From an uncultured Bradyrhizobium sp. (lineage in GTDB: Bacteria; Pseudomonadota; Alphaproteobacteria; Rhizobiales; Xanthobacteraceae): a stretch of DNA of 64,000 bases. The translations under genes and the position numbers were made by a program. The notes below the pieces were generated by a model. It saw only the letters and a program-made list of their open reading frames with translations, was not told the origin of the DNA and did no database searches. Shown one piece after another: positions 42,084 to 51,086 of the stretch (position 1 is its first letter; the number at the start of each line of letters is the position of its first letter). Location: positions 1 through 64,000 of the forward strand of contig NZ_CAKZJO010000079.1 of NCBI RefSeq assembly GCF_936943645.1, given 5' to 3'.

Positions 42084-43769
42084 TCAGGCCGCGCGGACGG
42101 AGGTGAGGAAGGAGCTGACCTTCTGCTTCAGGCTGGCGCTGTCGCTGGCGAGCGAACGTGCCGCGGTCAGAACCTGAGATGACGCCGCGCCCGTCTCGGA
42201 CGCCCCGCGCTGCACGTCGGCGACGCCCGCCGACACCTGCTGCGTTCCGTGCGCCGCCTGCTGGACGTTGCGCGAAATCTCCTGGGTCGCGGTGCCCTGT
42301 TCCTCGACCGCTGCGGCAATCGCGGAAGCGATTTCCGAGAGGCCGCCGATGGTGTCGCCGATCTCCTTGATCGCCGCGACGGATTCGCCGGTCGCCGTCT
42401 GCATGCCGCTGACCTGCTCGCCGATCTCGCCGGTGGCCTTTGCGGTCTGCTCGGCCAGCAGCTTCACCTCCGAGGCGACGACGGCGAAGCCGCGGCCGGC
42501 TTCGCCAGCGCGCGCCGCCTCGATGGTGGCATTGAGCGCCAGGAGATTGGTCTGCGCCGCGATGCCGTTGATGAGCGCGACGATGTCGCCGATGCTGCTC
42601 GCTGCCCGCGCCAGCTCGTTGACCCGCTCGTTGGTCTTGTGCGCCTGCGCGACGGCCTCGCCGGCCATGCGGGCCGACGTCTGCACCTGCCGGCTGATCT
42701 CCGTGATCGAGGAGCTGAGCTCCTCGGTCGCCGCCGCGACCGACTGGACGTTGGTCGAGGCTTCGCCGGAAGCGGCAGTCACCGTCTTCGCAAGATCCTG
42801 CGACCTGTCGGCGGTCGAGGTCAGGGTGCCCGCGGAACTCTCGAGGTTGCCGGCGGCTTGCGAGACCGTCTCGATGATCGTGCCGACGGCCTGCTCGAAA
42901 TCGTCGGCGAGGCGGTACATGTCCTGCTTGCGCTGGGCTGCAGTATCTGACCGCAACTTCTCCTGCTCGGCGCGCAGCTTCTCGCTCTCGGCCATCTGGT
43001 CTCGGAAATAGGTCGTGGCGCGCGCCATCTGGCCGACCTCGTCGGCCCGCTTGGCCTCGGGCAGATCGATCGTCAGATCACCGTCGGCCAGCGCCTGCAT
43101 CGCCGCGCTGACGCCGCGGATGCTGCGGCTGACCGCGAAGCCGACGAGGCCGACGAGCCCGATCGCGGGAAGCGCGAGCAGCGCGATGATGCCGACGATC
43201 TTCCAGACCATCGCCATGAAGTCGGTCCAGATGTCGTCGACGAACACGCCGGTTCCGATGAAGATCTTCCACGGCGCAAAGCCCTTGACGTAGGATAGCT
43301 TCACGGCGGTCTTCGGATCGTCCTGCCGCAGCGGCCAGTCATAGGCGTAGGTGCCCTCGTTCTGCTTGCGCACGATGTCGAGGAGAGACGGGATGACGGG
43401 AACGCCGTTGCTGTCCTTGATGCCGGAGACGTCCTTGCCCATCAGCTTGGGGCTGGGATGAGCGAAGCCGACCTGATCGTAGGTATGGGCGAACAGATAT
43501 TCGTCGCCGGAATAGCGGATCTTCAGCAATGCATCCTTGAAGCGCGCCTGCGCTTCCTCGCGCGTCAGCTGGCCCGCGACGGCCGCGGCCTCGAACTTTT
43601 CCGCAAGACTGTAGCCGGCGTCGACCATGGCCTTAAGCACGTTCACCCTGTCCTGATACATCCGCTGGTACATCGACCACAGCGCGATGCCGGTCACGCA
43701 GCAGATGGCCACTGCCATCGCAATGACGGCACTCAGGAGCTTGGTACGGATCGAGATCTGGTTCAACAC
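42084..43769 (-). CDS. methyl-accepting chemotaxis protein with periplasmic sCache domain
   Basis: A chemoreceptor of about 561 residues with the same layout as its downstream paralogue: helix 1 (about 10-32), sCache domain (YSGDEYLFAHTYDQVGFAHPSPKLMGKDVSGIKD, LSYVKGFAPWKIFIGTGVFVDDIW), helix 2 near 190, HAMP, and a signalling hairpin (NLLALNATIEAARAGEAGRGFAVVASEVKLLAEQTAKAT). I favour GTG 43769 (VLNQISIRTKLL), which has GAGAG upstream and gives a length equal to the paralogue; ATG 43802 and 43823 are possible. The two differ in the ligand domain, so they may detect different carboxylates. Confidence 0.9.
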   Translation of the reverse strand: MLNQISIRTKLLSAVIAMAVAICCVTGIALWSMYQRMYQDRVNVLKAMVDAGYSLAEKFEAAAVAGQLTREEAQARFKDALLKIRYSGDEYLFAHTYDQVGFAHPSPKLMGKDVSGIKDSNGVPVIPSLLDIVRKQNEGTYAYDWPLRQDDPKTAVKLSYVKGFAPWKIFIGTGVFVDDIWTDFMAMVWKIVGIIALLALPAIGLVGLVGFAVSRSIRGVSAAMQALADGDLTIDLPEAKRADEVGQMARATTYFRDQMAESEKLRAEQEKLRSDTAAQRKQDMYRLADDFEQAVGTIIETVSQAAGNLESSAGTLTSTADRSQDLAKTVTAASGEASTNVQSVAAATEELSSSITEISRQVQTSARMAGEAVAQAHKTNERVNELARAASSIGDIVALINGIAAQTNLLALNATIEAARAGEAGRGFAVVASEVKLLAEQTAKATGEIGEQVSGMQTATGESVAAIKEIGDTIGGLSEIASAIAAAVEEQGTATQEISRNVQQAAHGTQQVSAGVADVQRGASETGAASSQVLTAARSLASDSASLKQKVSSFLTSVRAA

Positions 43770-44105
43770 GGTCGTTCTCTCTGAAGAGGGGCGCAGCAAC
43801 ATGCCAGCGCCGCGTGCAATCAATGTCTTGAGGCAATTCGACCATCGCCCGAATGGATCTGGTATGCCCTGATCGGCTTAAAGCGTCGTAAATCGAAACC
43901 CGCGATGCCCGTGCCTTCGCGGGGTCCGCGGCAACATGGTACGGTTTGAACGATTCAAGATTGGAGTCTTTCAACGAAGCAGTTCCCGCGTGCAACTCTA
44001 GAAGACCTCGATATCGCGCTTGCGTGCGTTGACTTGGAAGACGCTCTGGCCGAACGATCGGCACAGATCAGAAGCGGCGTGCGCGCTGCAGATGCCAGAG
44101 GCTCC
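43770..44105. other. intergenic region without a recognisable gene
   Basis: The 336 bases between the divergent chemoreceptor gene and the small-protein pair hold no protein-like frame and no member of the palindromic repeat families. They presumably contain promoters for both directions; I could not assign -35/-10 elements with confidence. Confidence 0.5.
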
Positions 44106-44606
44106 ATGCATCAATCGACACATCACGGGTCGCTCGACCTGCCGGCGCTGAGCGCCGGCGAACGGCTCTTCATCTGGGGATTCCGCGCCAAGGCGCGCAG
44201 CAGCGGCGCGGTGCCGACCGCAGCCGACATCCAGCAAGTGTACGACCACTTTCGCGTGGGCGATGCCGTGCTCTCGCTGGAATCGATCATCGAGATCTTC
44301 GCCTGCACGGCCCACACCGCCATCGAAGTGCATTGCCCGACCTGTCCGCGCATGTCGGACAGCGAGCGCGAAATCCTGCACGCCATCGCCGCGGCACAGC
44401 AGGACCGCATCGACATCGCGCGCGAACGCTTCGAGAGCTGGCTGCCGCCGGTCGGCGCCGATTGGGCGCTCGCGCCGGTGCGCGGGCTCGCAACGATCTT
44501 CCGCATGGCAGGCCTGATCCTGCCCGACCGGCAAGTGAGGGCCATCGACCGTGACCGCACCATGGCGATGAAGAGCTGGCTGGTCGGCAGCCCGACATTG
44601 CACTGA
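44106..44606 (+). CDS. uncharacterised protein with a CxxC motif (paralogue of the next gene)
   Basis: A 166-residue cytoplasmic protein of unknown function. It begins MHQSTHHGSLDLPALSAGERL with an AGAGGC ribosome-binding site; the frame is open to 44034 but without one. The centre carries CPTCPRMSDSEREILHAIAAAQQ. The C-terminal third is helical (LAPVRGLATIFRMAGLIL). The Cys-then-helix block resembles CRRLSKDESELMRLLTVARRNQ in the following gene, so the two look like diverged tandem paralogues. They are 4 bases apart and co-transcribed. Confidence 0.7.
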   Translation: MHQSTHHGSLDLPALSAGERLFIWGFRAKARSSGAVPTAADIQQVYDHFRVGDAVLSLESIIEIFACTAHTAIEVHCPTCPRMSDSEREILHAIAAAQQDRIDIARERFESWLPPVGADWALAPVRGLATIFRMAGLILPDRQVRAIDRDRTMAMKSWLVGSPTLH

Positions 44607-44610
44607 CGAG

Positions 44611-45090
44611 ATGCTCATGACACCGGATATCTGCGGAGCTGTGGCAACTCCCGAGGCCGGCGCAGCGCGGCTCTGCCCGCTGCAGGCGGCGCTTGCGGCG
44701 CATCCCTGCATCGAGAGCTGCGATGAGTTCTGCCGCGTCGCGCTGTCGCTGTTCCGCTTCATCGGCGCGGCCTATACCACCGGCGCGTCCGATTGCTGGG
44801 AAGCGGCCTATCGCTATGCCGACGAGGCACCGGGCATTTCGGACAGTCCGCTGCTGGTGGCCCGCGCTGCCGCGCTGGTCAGGATCCTGCGCAGCGGCCG
44901 GCCCTGCGAGCTGTGCTTCATGCCGCCGTCGTGCCGACGCCTGTCGAAGGACGAGTCGGAGTTGATGCGCCTGCTGACGGTCGCGCGCCGCAACCAGCCG
45001 GGCGAGCTCGAATCCATCGTCGGCCAGTTCGTCGGCTCCGGCAAGCAAGCCGCGGCGACACGGGCCGTGAACGCGCTCGCGCTGTGCTGA
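44611..45090 (+). CDS. uncharacterised Cys-rich protein (paralogue of the preceding gene)
   Basis: A 159-residue protein with eight or nine cysteines, including CIESCDEFC (about 33-41) and CELCFMPPSC (about 99-108) followed by a helical segment ending QFVGSGKQAAATRAVNALALC. The Cys spacing suggests metal or Fe-S binding, which is inference only. ATG 44611 is 4 bases after the previous stop; ATG 44617 has the better-placed GAG. No family is recognised. Confidence 0.7.
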   Translation: MLMTPDICGAVATPEAGAARLCPLQAALAAHPCIESCDEFCRVALSLFRFIGAAYTTGASDCWEAAYRYADEAPGISDSPLLVARAAALVRILRSGRPCELCFMPPSCRRLSKDESELMRLLTVARRNQPGELESIVGQFVGSGKQAAATRAVNALALC

Positions 45091-45093
45091 CAT

Positions 45094-45693
45094 CTAGCTG
45101 CCTTTCCTGCCGAGCACGAGATCGATCGTGTGCGCGGCGATCTTGCGCAATTGCGGCTCGTTGCCGAAGGCACGTTCGAGCACGGCGAGGCCGCGCGTCA
45201 CCGTGATGATGTGCAGCGCCGCGGCCGCGGCATTGCCGTCGAATTCGCCCCGCGCCGCGCCCGCCGCCAGGGTGTCCTGAACCAGTGCGGTGATGCGCGA
45301 GATCAGGTTTGCAAACGCTTGGCGCGCGTCTTCATCCAGCCCCTCGCCTTCGGCCGCGCCAAGCTCCATCAGGCCGCGCGTGGTCGGACATCCCCGCGGC
45401 GGCGTGCCCGCGCGGAAATTGCCGATGGTCAGATCGAAGAACGCGGTGAGGCGCTTGCGCAGGGAGCCCGCCCCGAGCGCCTTCTGCAGCGCTGCGAGAT
45501 AATCCTCCGCATAGCGTTCATAGGCCTGCAGGAACAGCGCTTCCTTGCTGCCGAAGGCGTTGTAGAGGCTGCCGCGCTGCACGCCGGCATCGCGCGCGAT
45601 GTCGGACAGCGAGGTGCCGCGCACCCCGTTGCGCCAGAACTGGTCGAACGCGATGCGCAGGACCTCGTCATGATCGAATTCGCGCGGCCTCAA
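45094..45693 (-). CDS. TetR/AcrR-family transcriptional regulator
   Basis: A 199-residue regulator with an N-terminal TetR helix-turn-helix (VLRIAFDQFWRNGVRGTSLSDIARDAGVQRGSLYNAFGSKEALFLQAYERY) and a helical ligand domain with GCPTTRGLMELG. Translation begins at TTG 45693 behind GAGGGG; no better start is available. It is divergent from the tautomerase gene, and the space between holds two matching palindromes, so it most likely represses itself and the tautomerase gene until a ligand binds. Confidence 0.92.
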   Translation of the reverse strand: MRPREFDHDEVLRIAFDQFWRNGVRGTSLSDIARDAGVQRGSLYNAFGSKEALFLQAYERYAEDYLAALQKALGAGSLRKRLTAFFDLTIGNFRAGTPPRGCPTTRGLMELGAAEGEGLDEDARQAFANLISRITALVQDTLAAGAARGEFDGNAAAAALHIITVTRGLAVLERAFGNEPQLRKIAAHTIDLVLGRKGS

Positions 45694-45712
45694 GCCCTGC
45701 CCCTCAAGATAT

Positions 45713-45754
45713 TTGACATCATGTCAAGAACGTGCTTTCTCGACATCGTGTCAA
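45713..45754. promoter_or_regulatory. tandem TetR-type operators
   Basis: A perfect 15-base palindrome, TTGACAT-C-ATGTCAA (45713-45727), and a second, imperfect one, TCGACAT-C-GTGTCAA (45740-45754), have centres 27 bases apart. They lie between the divergent TetR and tautomerase genes and 20 bases from the regulator start, so they are the probable binding sites of the TetR protein. Confidence 0.75.
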
Positions 45755-45850
45755 AAACTGAACGGGATTGATAGTCCGTTCTACCAATCGGACCAACCGG
45801 CGAGGCGACTTGCACCGCCGGATCGAGCCCGCATGCAAAGGGACCAGCTC

Positions 45851-46228
45851 ATGCCTCTGCTTCACATCGCGATGCGCGCCGGCAAGTCCGAGGCCTACCG
45901 GCAGGCGATCCTCGACGGCCTCTATCACGCCATGCGCGCGGCGCTCGACGTGCCCGAGGACGACGCGTTCATGTCCATCACCGAGCACGAGCCGGCGAAC
46001 TTCCGCTGCGGCACGGGTTACGGTGTCGCGCGCAGCGACGACGCGTTGCTGATCCAGATCACCGTGTTCGCCTCGCGCACGCCTGAGCAGAAGAAGGCGC
46101 TGTATCGCCAGATCGCGGATCGTCTGGGCGCAAATCCGGGCATCCGGCGTGAAGACGTATTCGTCAACGTGCTCGATGCGCCCGCCGAAAACTGGTCGGT
46201 CGGGAACGGCGTCGCGCAGTTCGCCTGA
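45851..46228 (+). CDS. 4-oxalocrotonate tautomerase-family enzyme
   Basis: A 125-residue protein whose start at 45851 gives Met-Pro-Leu-Leu, so that Met removal exposes the catalytic N-terminal proline of the tautomerase superfamily. At about 125 residues it is of the longer MIF/cis-CaaD-like size class rather than the 62-residue 4-OT. ITVFASRTPEQKKALYRQIADRL in the second half matches the tautomerase helix. The substrate is unknown; co-regulation by a TetR repressor suggests a response to a reactive carbonyl or xenobiotic. Confidence 0.88.
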   Translation: MPLLHIAMRAGKSEAYRQAILDGLYHAMRAALDVPEDDAFMSITEHEPANFRCGTGYGVARSDDALLIQITVFASRTPEQKKALYRQIADRLGANPGIRREDVFVNVLDAPAENWSVGNGVAQFA

Positions 46229-46330
46229 GCCAGACGGATCTGCCGATCCCCCCTTGAGAATTGCCGGCCGGAAGGGTCTGATAGCCGCGGGAGCAAACTC
46301 TACCTCACGCGGCCCCGGGACCTGAACCCC

Positions 46331-46702
46331 ATGACCATGTCGGTCGAGCAATTGTGGAGCCTGCCGGAAACCGCGCTGGTCGGCGCCTATGCGGAAGCGC
46401 GGCGCCGCTACGCGGAGAAGAAGTTCGAGCGCGACACCCAGCGGGCCCGGCTCGAATGGATGCGCGCAAAGCTGTTCGTCAACACCCAGGGCAACGTGAC
46501 CGAACGCAAGATGGCGGTCGACGTCTCCGAAGAGCTGGCGCGCAAGGGCCAGGAGGTGCGCGAGATGACGCGCGACCTCGACATGCTGAAGATCGAGGTC
46601 GATGTGATCGACACGATGATTCGGCTGCGGGGGGCGCACGGGGCGCCGCCGGTCCACGCCGATGATGCCGCCGAGAAGCCCGCCGAGCCGGAGGGGGAGT
46701 GA
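46331..46702 (+). CDS. uncharacterised coiled-coil protein
   Basis: A 123-residue hydrophilic protein of unknown function. From about residue 15 to 100 it is predicted helical and charged (YAEARRRYAEKKFERDTQRARLEWMR ... LARKGQEVREMTRDLDMLKIEVDVIDTMIRLR), with heptad-like spacing suggesting a coiled coil, then an acidic Pro/Ala tail. It has no signal or membrane segment. It ends 1 base before the GFA gene, with which it forms an operon. Confidence 0.7.
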   Translation: MTMSVEQLWSLPETALVGAYAEARRRYAEKKFERDTQRARLEWMRAKLFVNTQGNVTERKMAVDVSEELARKGQEVREMTRDLDMLKIEVDVIDTMIRLRGAHGAPPVHADDAAEKPAEPEGE

Positions 46703-46703
46703 G

Positions 46704-47099
46704 ATGGCCGCGTTCCGGGGAAGCTGCCTGTGCGGCGAGGTCGCGTTCGAGATCGAGGGTCCGTTCGACCGTTTCCTCAACTGCCATTGCTCGCGCTGCC
46801 GCAAGGCGACCGGGACCGCGCATGCCTGCGAGGTGATCGTGAAGGCCACCGCACTGCGCTGGCTGCGCGGAGAAACCTCCGTGCGACGCTTCGACCTGCC
46901 GAACGCGCGCAGCTTTGCCACCGCATTCTGCGAGACTTGCGGCAGCCCGATGCCGCACCTCACGCGCAGCGGGCGCGAGGCGATCATCCATGCCGGCGCG
47001 TTCGACCAGCCACTCGAAGCCGCGCCCCAGCGGCACGTACAATGGGCATCACGCGCGGATTGGTATGTGCACGGCGACGCGTTGCCGATGGAGGATTGA
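46704..47099 (+). CDS. GFA-family (glutathione-dependent formaldehyde-activating type) zinc protein
   Basis: A 131-residue protein with the zinc-binding cysteines of the GFA family: RGSCLCGEVAFEIEG at the N-terminus, CHCSRCRKATG near residue 30, and FCETCGSPM near residue 77. The family is named after Gfa of Paracoccus, but most members have no proven link to formaldehyde. The start codon lies 1 base after the stop of the coiled-coil gene. Confidence 0.88.
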   Translation: MAAFRGSCLCGEVAFEIEGPFDRFLNCHCSRCRKATGTAHACEVIVKATALRWLRGETSVRRFDLPNARSFATAFCETCGSPMPHLTRSGREAIIHAGAFDQPLEAAPQRHVQWASRADWYVHGDALPMED

Positions 47100-47135
47100 G
47101 GCGCCTGATGCGTCCCACGATCGGCGCGGATCGTG

Positions 47136-48065
47136 CTACCCGCCCGCAACGCACGCGTCCATGATATCGTCGAGCTCGGCCTTCGAGAGCACGCCGAGCT
47201 CGGCAATGAAGACGATCCGCGATCGCGGCACGCCTGCCGCCGGCGTGTCGCCAGGAGCCAGCGTGGCGCGGCCGGCGGCGAATTGAAACACCATCTGGCG
47301 GCCGGGCTGCTCGACCGTCTCGAACAGACCCTTTGCGCGCGCAAGTTTTGGAGCAAGCCGACCGATCGCCTGCTGCAGGCGCGGCAGCGAAAGCGGCTGC
47401 TCCGAGGTCCAGCTCAAGGTCTCGAAGCGATCCTCCGCCGGGCGTTTGGGTCCCGGCTCGCGCGGCGCGGGGCCGCGTGCGACATGCGCGGGAAACAGCA
47501 ACGCCGACGGAATTGCGCCGTGCTTGGCATCGACCACCACGGCAGGGACGCGTTGCGCCCGAATGACCTCGCGCAGCCGCGCGCCTGCGCCCTCCTCCGC
47601 GAGATCCAGCTTGCTGAGCGCGACGATGTCGGCGACGCGGAGCTGCGAGCGATGCAGCGCGTCATCCAGCGCGGACGGCGGCGTGCCGGCGTCGAGCACG
47701 CAGAGCACCGTCTCCAGCGGCGCCTCGCGCAGGATCACGGGATCCATCAGGTTGCGGACGATGTCGGCGGGATCGGCGACGCCGCTGGTCTCGATGACAA
47801 TATACTCCGGCTTCGGATCGCGCCGCAGCAGCGTCGCGAGCGTACGCAGGAGATCACCTTCGAGCGAGCAGCAGATGCAGCCATTGGCGAGGCTGACCAC
47901 GCCGTCGCTGGCGCCCGCGATCAATTCCGCATCGATGTTGATCGCGCCGAAATCGTTGACCACGGCGGCGATGCGCCGCCCCTCGGCGTGCGCCAGCAGA
48001 TGGTTCACGACCGTGGTCTTGCCCGCCCCCAGAAAACCCGTGACCAGCAGAATGGGGACCGGCAT
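47136..48065 (-). CDS. COG0523 / CobW-family P-loop GTPase
   Basis: A 309-residue GTPase: Walker A VTGFLGAGKTT (8-18), the metal-binding motif GCICC (Cys63, Cys65, Cys66), the switch/Walker B region ETSGVADP near residue 110, SKLDL near 150, and a CobW C-terminal domain. COG0523 proteins are metallochaperones or metal-handling factors for Zn, Co, Fe or Ni. No zinc-uptake or cobalamin genes adjoin it; it follows the amidohydrolase gene by 3 bases, so it may deliver the metal for that enzyme. That is inference from operon structure. Confidence 0.9.
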   Translation of the reverse strand: MPVPILLVTGFLGAGKTTVVNHLLAHAEGRRIAAVVNDFGAINIDAELIAGASDGVVSLANGCICCSLEGDLLRTLATLLRRDPKPEYIVIETSGVADPADIVRNLMDPVILREAPLETVLCVLDAGTPPSALDDALHRSQLRVADIVALSKLDLAEEGAGARLREVIRAQRVPAVVVDAKHGAIPSALLFPAHVARGPAPREPGPKRPAEDRFETLSWTSEQPLSLPRLQQAIGRLAPKLARAKGLFETVEQPGRQMVFQFAAGRATLAPGDTPAAGVPRSRIVFIAELGVLSKAELDDIMDACVAGG

Positions 48066-48068
48066 GGA

Positions 48069-49559
48069 TCAGCTCTCGACGACGGGACGACGGACCGGCT
48101 TTCCCGGCCGCGCCGCAACGTCGAGAATGCCGTCGGCGATCAACGGCTGACCGCTGACGACGAGGTGCCGCACACCTTCGGACGGACGGTTCATCGCCGT
48201 GAAGGTAGCGCGGTCCGAAAGCTTCTCGTAGTCGAACACGACGATGTCGGCATCGGCATCTTTCGCCAGCCGGCCCTTGGCGCGCATTGCCGGCGTACTC
48301 TGCGACAGGATTTCCGCCGGGATCAGCGCGCATTTGCGCACGCCTTCCAGCAGCGACACGGTCTTGCGCTCGCGCACCCATTCGCGAATGAATTTCGTGA
48401 AACAGCCGGCCGAGCGCGGATGCGAGGTGGCATCGTCGGGCAGTGGCCAGGCATCGCCGGTATAGGTCTTGCCGTCCGACGTCGTCCACGGCATCGCATC
48501 GGAGGCGATGGCGCCGCCGGGATAGAGCACCGACATGTCGAGCAGGTCGCGGTGATGCGCATTGTGCTCGGTGTCGAGGATGTGCCAGAGCACCAGCGAG
48601 GACGGCTCCTCCGCCTGCGCCTTTAACAGCTCCTCGCGGTCGTGGAAGCGGTAGCCGTCGGTGACGCGCTGCACGGAATCATAGCCGGTGCCGTTGCGCT
48701 CGACGAATTCAGGGTCGCTGAAGAACGCCGCGGCCAGCACGGTCGAGCCGGTGCCGTAAGGATAAGCTTCGACGGTGATCGGCAGGCCCTGTCCCTGCGC
48801 CTTTTCGATCAGCGCGCGGCAGCGCTCGATGTCGGTCTTGCTCGACGAGTTGAAATGGCAGATGTGCATGTGCGCGCCGGTGGCGCCGGCATAGCCGATC
48901 AGGCGGATATAGGCTTCCACCGCGCTTTCGGGGTCGATCCGCGACATGAAGGCGACATGGGTGAAGGTCGGCACGTCCTTGGCCGCCGCGAGCTGGCACA
49001 CTGCGGTCAGCTCCTGCACACCGGCGCCCGGCGCGTAGGCATTGAGGATGCCGATACCGATGCCGCCTTCGTTGAGACCGCGCGAGAGCCGCTCCAGAAT
49101 GCCTGAGACCTCCGCATCGGTCGCCACATTGTCCATCCAGCGCCGGTCGCGCATGGCGTTGCCGAACGCCTCCAGCGAGCTCTCGGCGTTGGAGCCCGTC
49201 ATCGCGCCGATGCGCGCAAAGGCCCAGTTGGTGGCAGCGCCATAGTTCAGCACGCGGCCCTTCCGCGCCTGCCGCTCATACCAGGACCCGACCGGCAGCA
49301 CGCCGGCCTCCAGATCCAGTGTTGTCGTGACGCCGTCGAACGCCTGCATGCGGTCGGCCGGAATCGACTGGCCATGCGCGTGCAGATCGATGAAGCCCGG
49401 CGCGACCACAAGGCCCGTGGCGTCGATCACCCGCTCGGCCCCGCCGAGCGACGAGCCGACCGCGGCGATCCTGCCGTCCACCACCGCCACGTCGCCGATC
49501 GCGTCCATCCCGCTCGCGGGATCCACCACACGACCACCAGAGATCACCAAGCCGCTCAT
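48069..49559 (-). CDS. N-acyl-D-amino-acid deacylase-type amidohydrolase
   Basis: A 496-residue metal-dependent amidohydrolase of the D-aminoacylase group: GLVISGGRVVDPASG at the N-terminus, the first metal ligands in GFIDLHAHGQ (about residue 58), DGVTTTLDLEAG near 80, HMHICHFNSSSKTDIERC near 235, a WHILDTEHNAHHR segment near 325 and the late Asp region IASDAMPWTTSDG near 355. It hydrolyses N-acyl-D-amino acids or a similar amide. It is translated just before the CobW-family gene (3-base gap). Confidence 0.88.
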   Translation of the reverse strand: MSGLVISGGRVVDPASGMDAIGDVAVVDGRIAAVGSSLGGAERVIDATGLVVAPGFIDLHAHGQSIPADRMQAFDGVTTTLDLEAGVLPVGSWYERQARKGRVLNYGAATNWAFARIGAMTGSNAESSLEAFGNAMRDRRWMDNVATDAEVSGILERLSRGLNEGGIGIGILNAYAPGAGVQELTAVCQLAAAKDVPTFTHVAFMSRIDPESAVEAYIRLIGYAGATGAHMHICHFNSSSKTDIERCRALIEKAQGQGLPITVEAYPYGTGSTVLAAAFFSDPEFVERNGTGYDSVQRVTDGYRFHDREELLKAQAEEPSSLVLWHILDTEHNAHHRDLLDMSVLYPGGAIASDAMPWTTSDGKTYTGDAWPLPDDATSHPRSAGCFTKFIREWVRERKTVSLLEGVRKCALIPAEILSQSTPAMRAKGRLAKDADADIVVFDYEKLSDRATFTAMNRPSEGVRHLVVSGQPLIADGILDVAARPGKPVRRPVVES

Positions 49560-49725
49560 CTCGTCACTCCGAAAAGCTATTGCAAAAAGCCTCCAAAGGC
49601 CCGGCAGCAGCTCCGGAGGCCGAGACCGGCGGCATGGCGCCCCGTCCCGGCGTGCATGATGCAGATTTTCAGGGAACCGACCACCTCTGTCGATGCCGAT
49701 GCATCATGCGTATTCGCGCGCGTCG

Positions 49726-50934
49726 TCAGAACCCATCGAACCACGATTTCCATTTCGGCACCGCCGTGGCGAAGGTGCCGCGATGGCTGGTGCTGCCGGT
49801 CGAGATCGCCTCCACGGCCGGGTTGCCGCTGCCGATCGCACGCTGATAGGTCATGGCGAGCTGGCCCAGCCCGACGCTGATGGCTTCGTCGGTCTCGCCG
49901 TAATAGTTGCGGACCGGGCTCTTGACGATCCAGCGATACGCCTGGGTCTGCGCGACCAGGCGCCCGTAGGCCGATGCCGCAAAGAACTGCGGATCGAAAT
50001 AGTCGGCGCGGATCAACTTGTGCAGGTCGGTGGGGACGTCGGCCGGATTGAAGGGCTCGCGCATGTAGGCCTTGCGCGACACGTCATAGTAGGCATCCGC
50101 GATCAGCGAGCGCGCGAGCCCCGGCACGCCATAATAATTCTCAAAGGAGAACGCCGTCAGGATGAACAATGAATTCACCCAGCTCGCATCGTTCTTGCGC
50201 GGGAAATTGAGAAATCCGTTGAGCGCCACGAACGCGTCGACCGGCGCGCTCGCGGTGGCGACCGCATCGACCTTGATGCCTGCCTGCTCGAGCTTTTCGA
50301 GCATGGCCATGGTCACGAACCCACCTTGCGACCAGCCCGCGAGAAACAATTTGGTGGTGGTGAGCTTGAGGTGATCGAGCACGGCGCGGCTCGCGATCAG
50401 CATGTCATGCGTCGCCTGCTGGTGGCTCGCCTTCACCATGTAGCCTTCCGGCTCGGCCGAGGTGCCAAGCCCGAAATAGTCGGCACCGATCACGACATAA
50501 CCCTGGCCTGCGAACTGAGCGATCATCAATTGCGTTTCCGGCGACTGCTGCGGAAACGAGGGAACCTCCTGCTTTCCGTAGACCGTGCCGTGCTGGTACG
50601 ACACCATCGGGAACGAGGTGCCGTTGTCCTCGGGAATCGCGAGCAGTCCGGAGGCGACAGTCGGCTTGTTGCCGCGCTCGGGTACGACGGACGAATAGGT
50701 CACGCGATAGAGCCGGACGGCGTTGCGCGCCGGACTGTAGGTTGTGGTGATCCCGGCGAAGGCGGGCGTATCGACCTGCAGGATCTTGTTGAGCTGATCG
50801 GCATCCCAACGCGCGATGCGCTGATATTCGATGCTGGCCGACAATTTGACGACCTGACCTTCCTGCGCATGGGCGGAAAGCGCCGCGAGGAGCTGGACGA
50901 GAAGCAGGAGGGAGAAACGCCAAGCCGATGTCAT
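49726..50934 (-). CDS. secreted alpha/beta hydrolase (secretory lipase-like)
   Basis: A 402-residue exported hydrolase: signal peptide (residues 1-23, ending ALSAHA), the nucleophile elbow LFLAGWSQGGF with GWSQG, an acidic residue in YYGETDEAI near residue 350, and a late His in STSHRGTF near 385. The order Ser-Asp-His and overall size fit the secretory lipase family and related exported esterases. The start at 50934 was chosen because the signal peptide begins there. It is monocistronic. Confidence 0.85.
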   Translation of the reverse strand: MTSAWRFSLLLLVQLLAALSAHAQEGQVVKLSASIEYQRIARWDADQLNKILQVDTPAFAGITTTYSPARNAVRLYRVTYSSVVPERGNKPTVASGLLAIPEDNGTSFPMVSYQHGTVYGKQEVPSFPQQSPETQLMIAQFAGQGYVVIGADYFGLGTSAEPEGYMVKASHQQATHDMLIASRAVLDHLKLTTTKLFLAGWSQGGFVTMAMLEKLEQAGIKVDAVATASAPVDAFVALNGFLNFPRKNDASWVNSLFILTAFSFENYYGVPGLARSLIADAYYDVSRKAYMREPFNPADVPTDLHKLIRADYFDPQFFAASAYGRLVAQTQAYRWIVKSPVRNYYGETDEAISVGLGQLAMTYQRAIGSGNPAVEAISTGSTSHRGTFATAVPKWKSWFDGF

Positions 50935-51086
50935 GCAGGAGACCCGTCGCAAGAGACTTTGGATGAGCAGGTGACAGGCCTAAGCAGGTTCGGTTGAGAT
51001 TGTGTTGCAGCTGGCCTCGAACCAGGCTGGAACCGGCCTGTCGAACCGTGCGCGATTGTCGCAGGACACTCGGGCACGCGGTCGCG

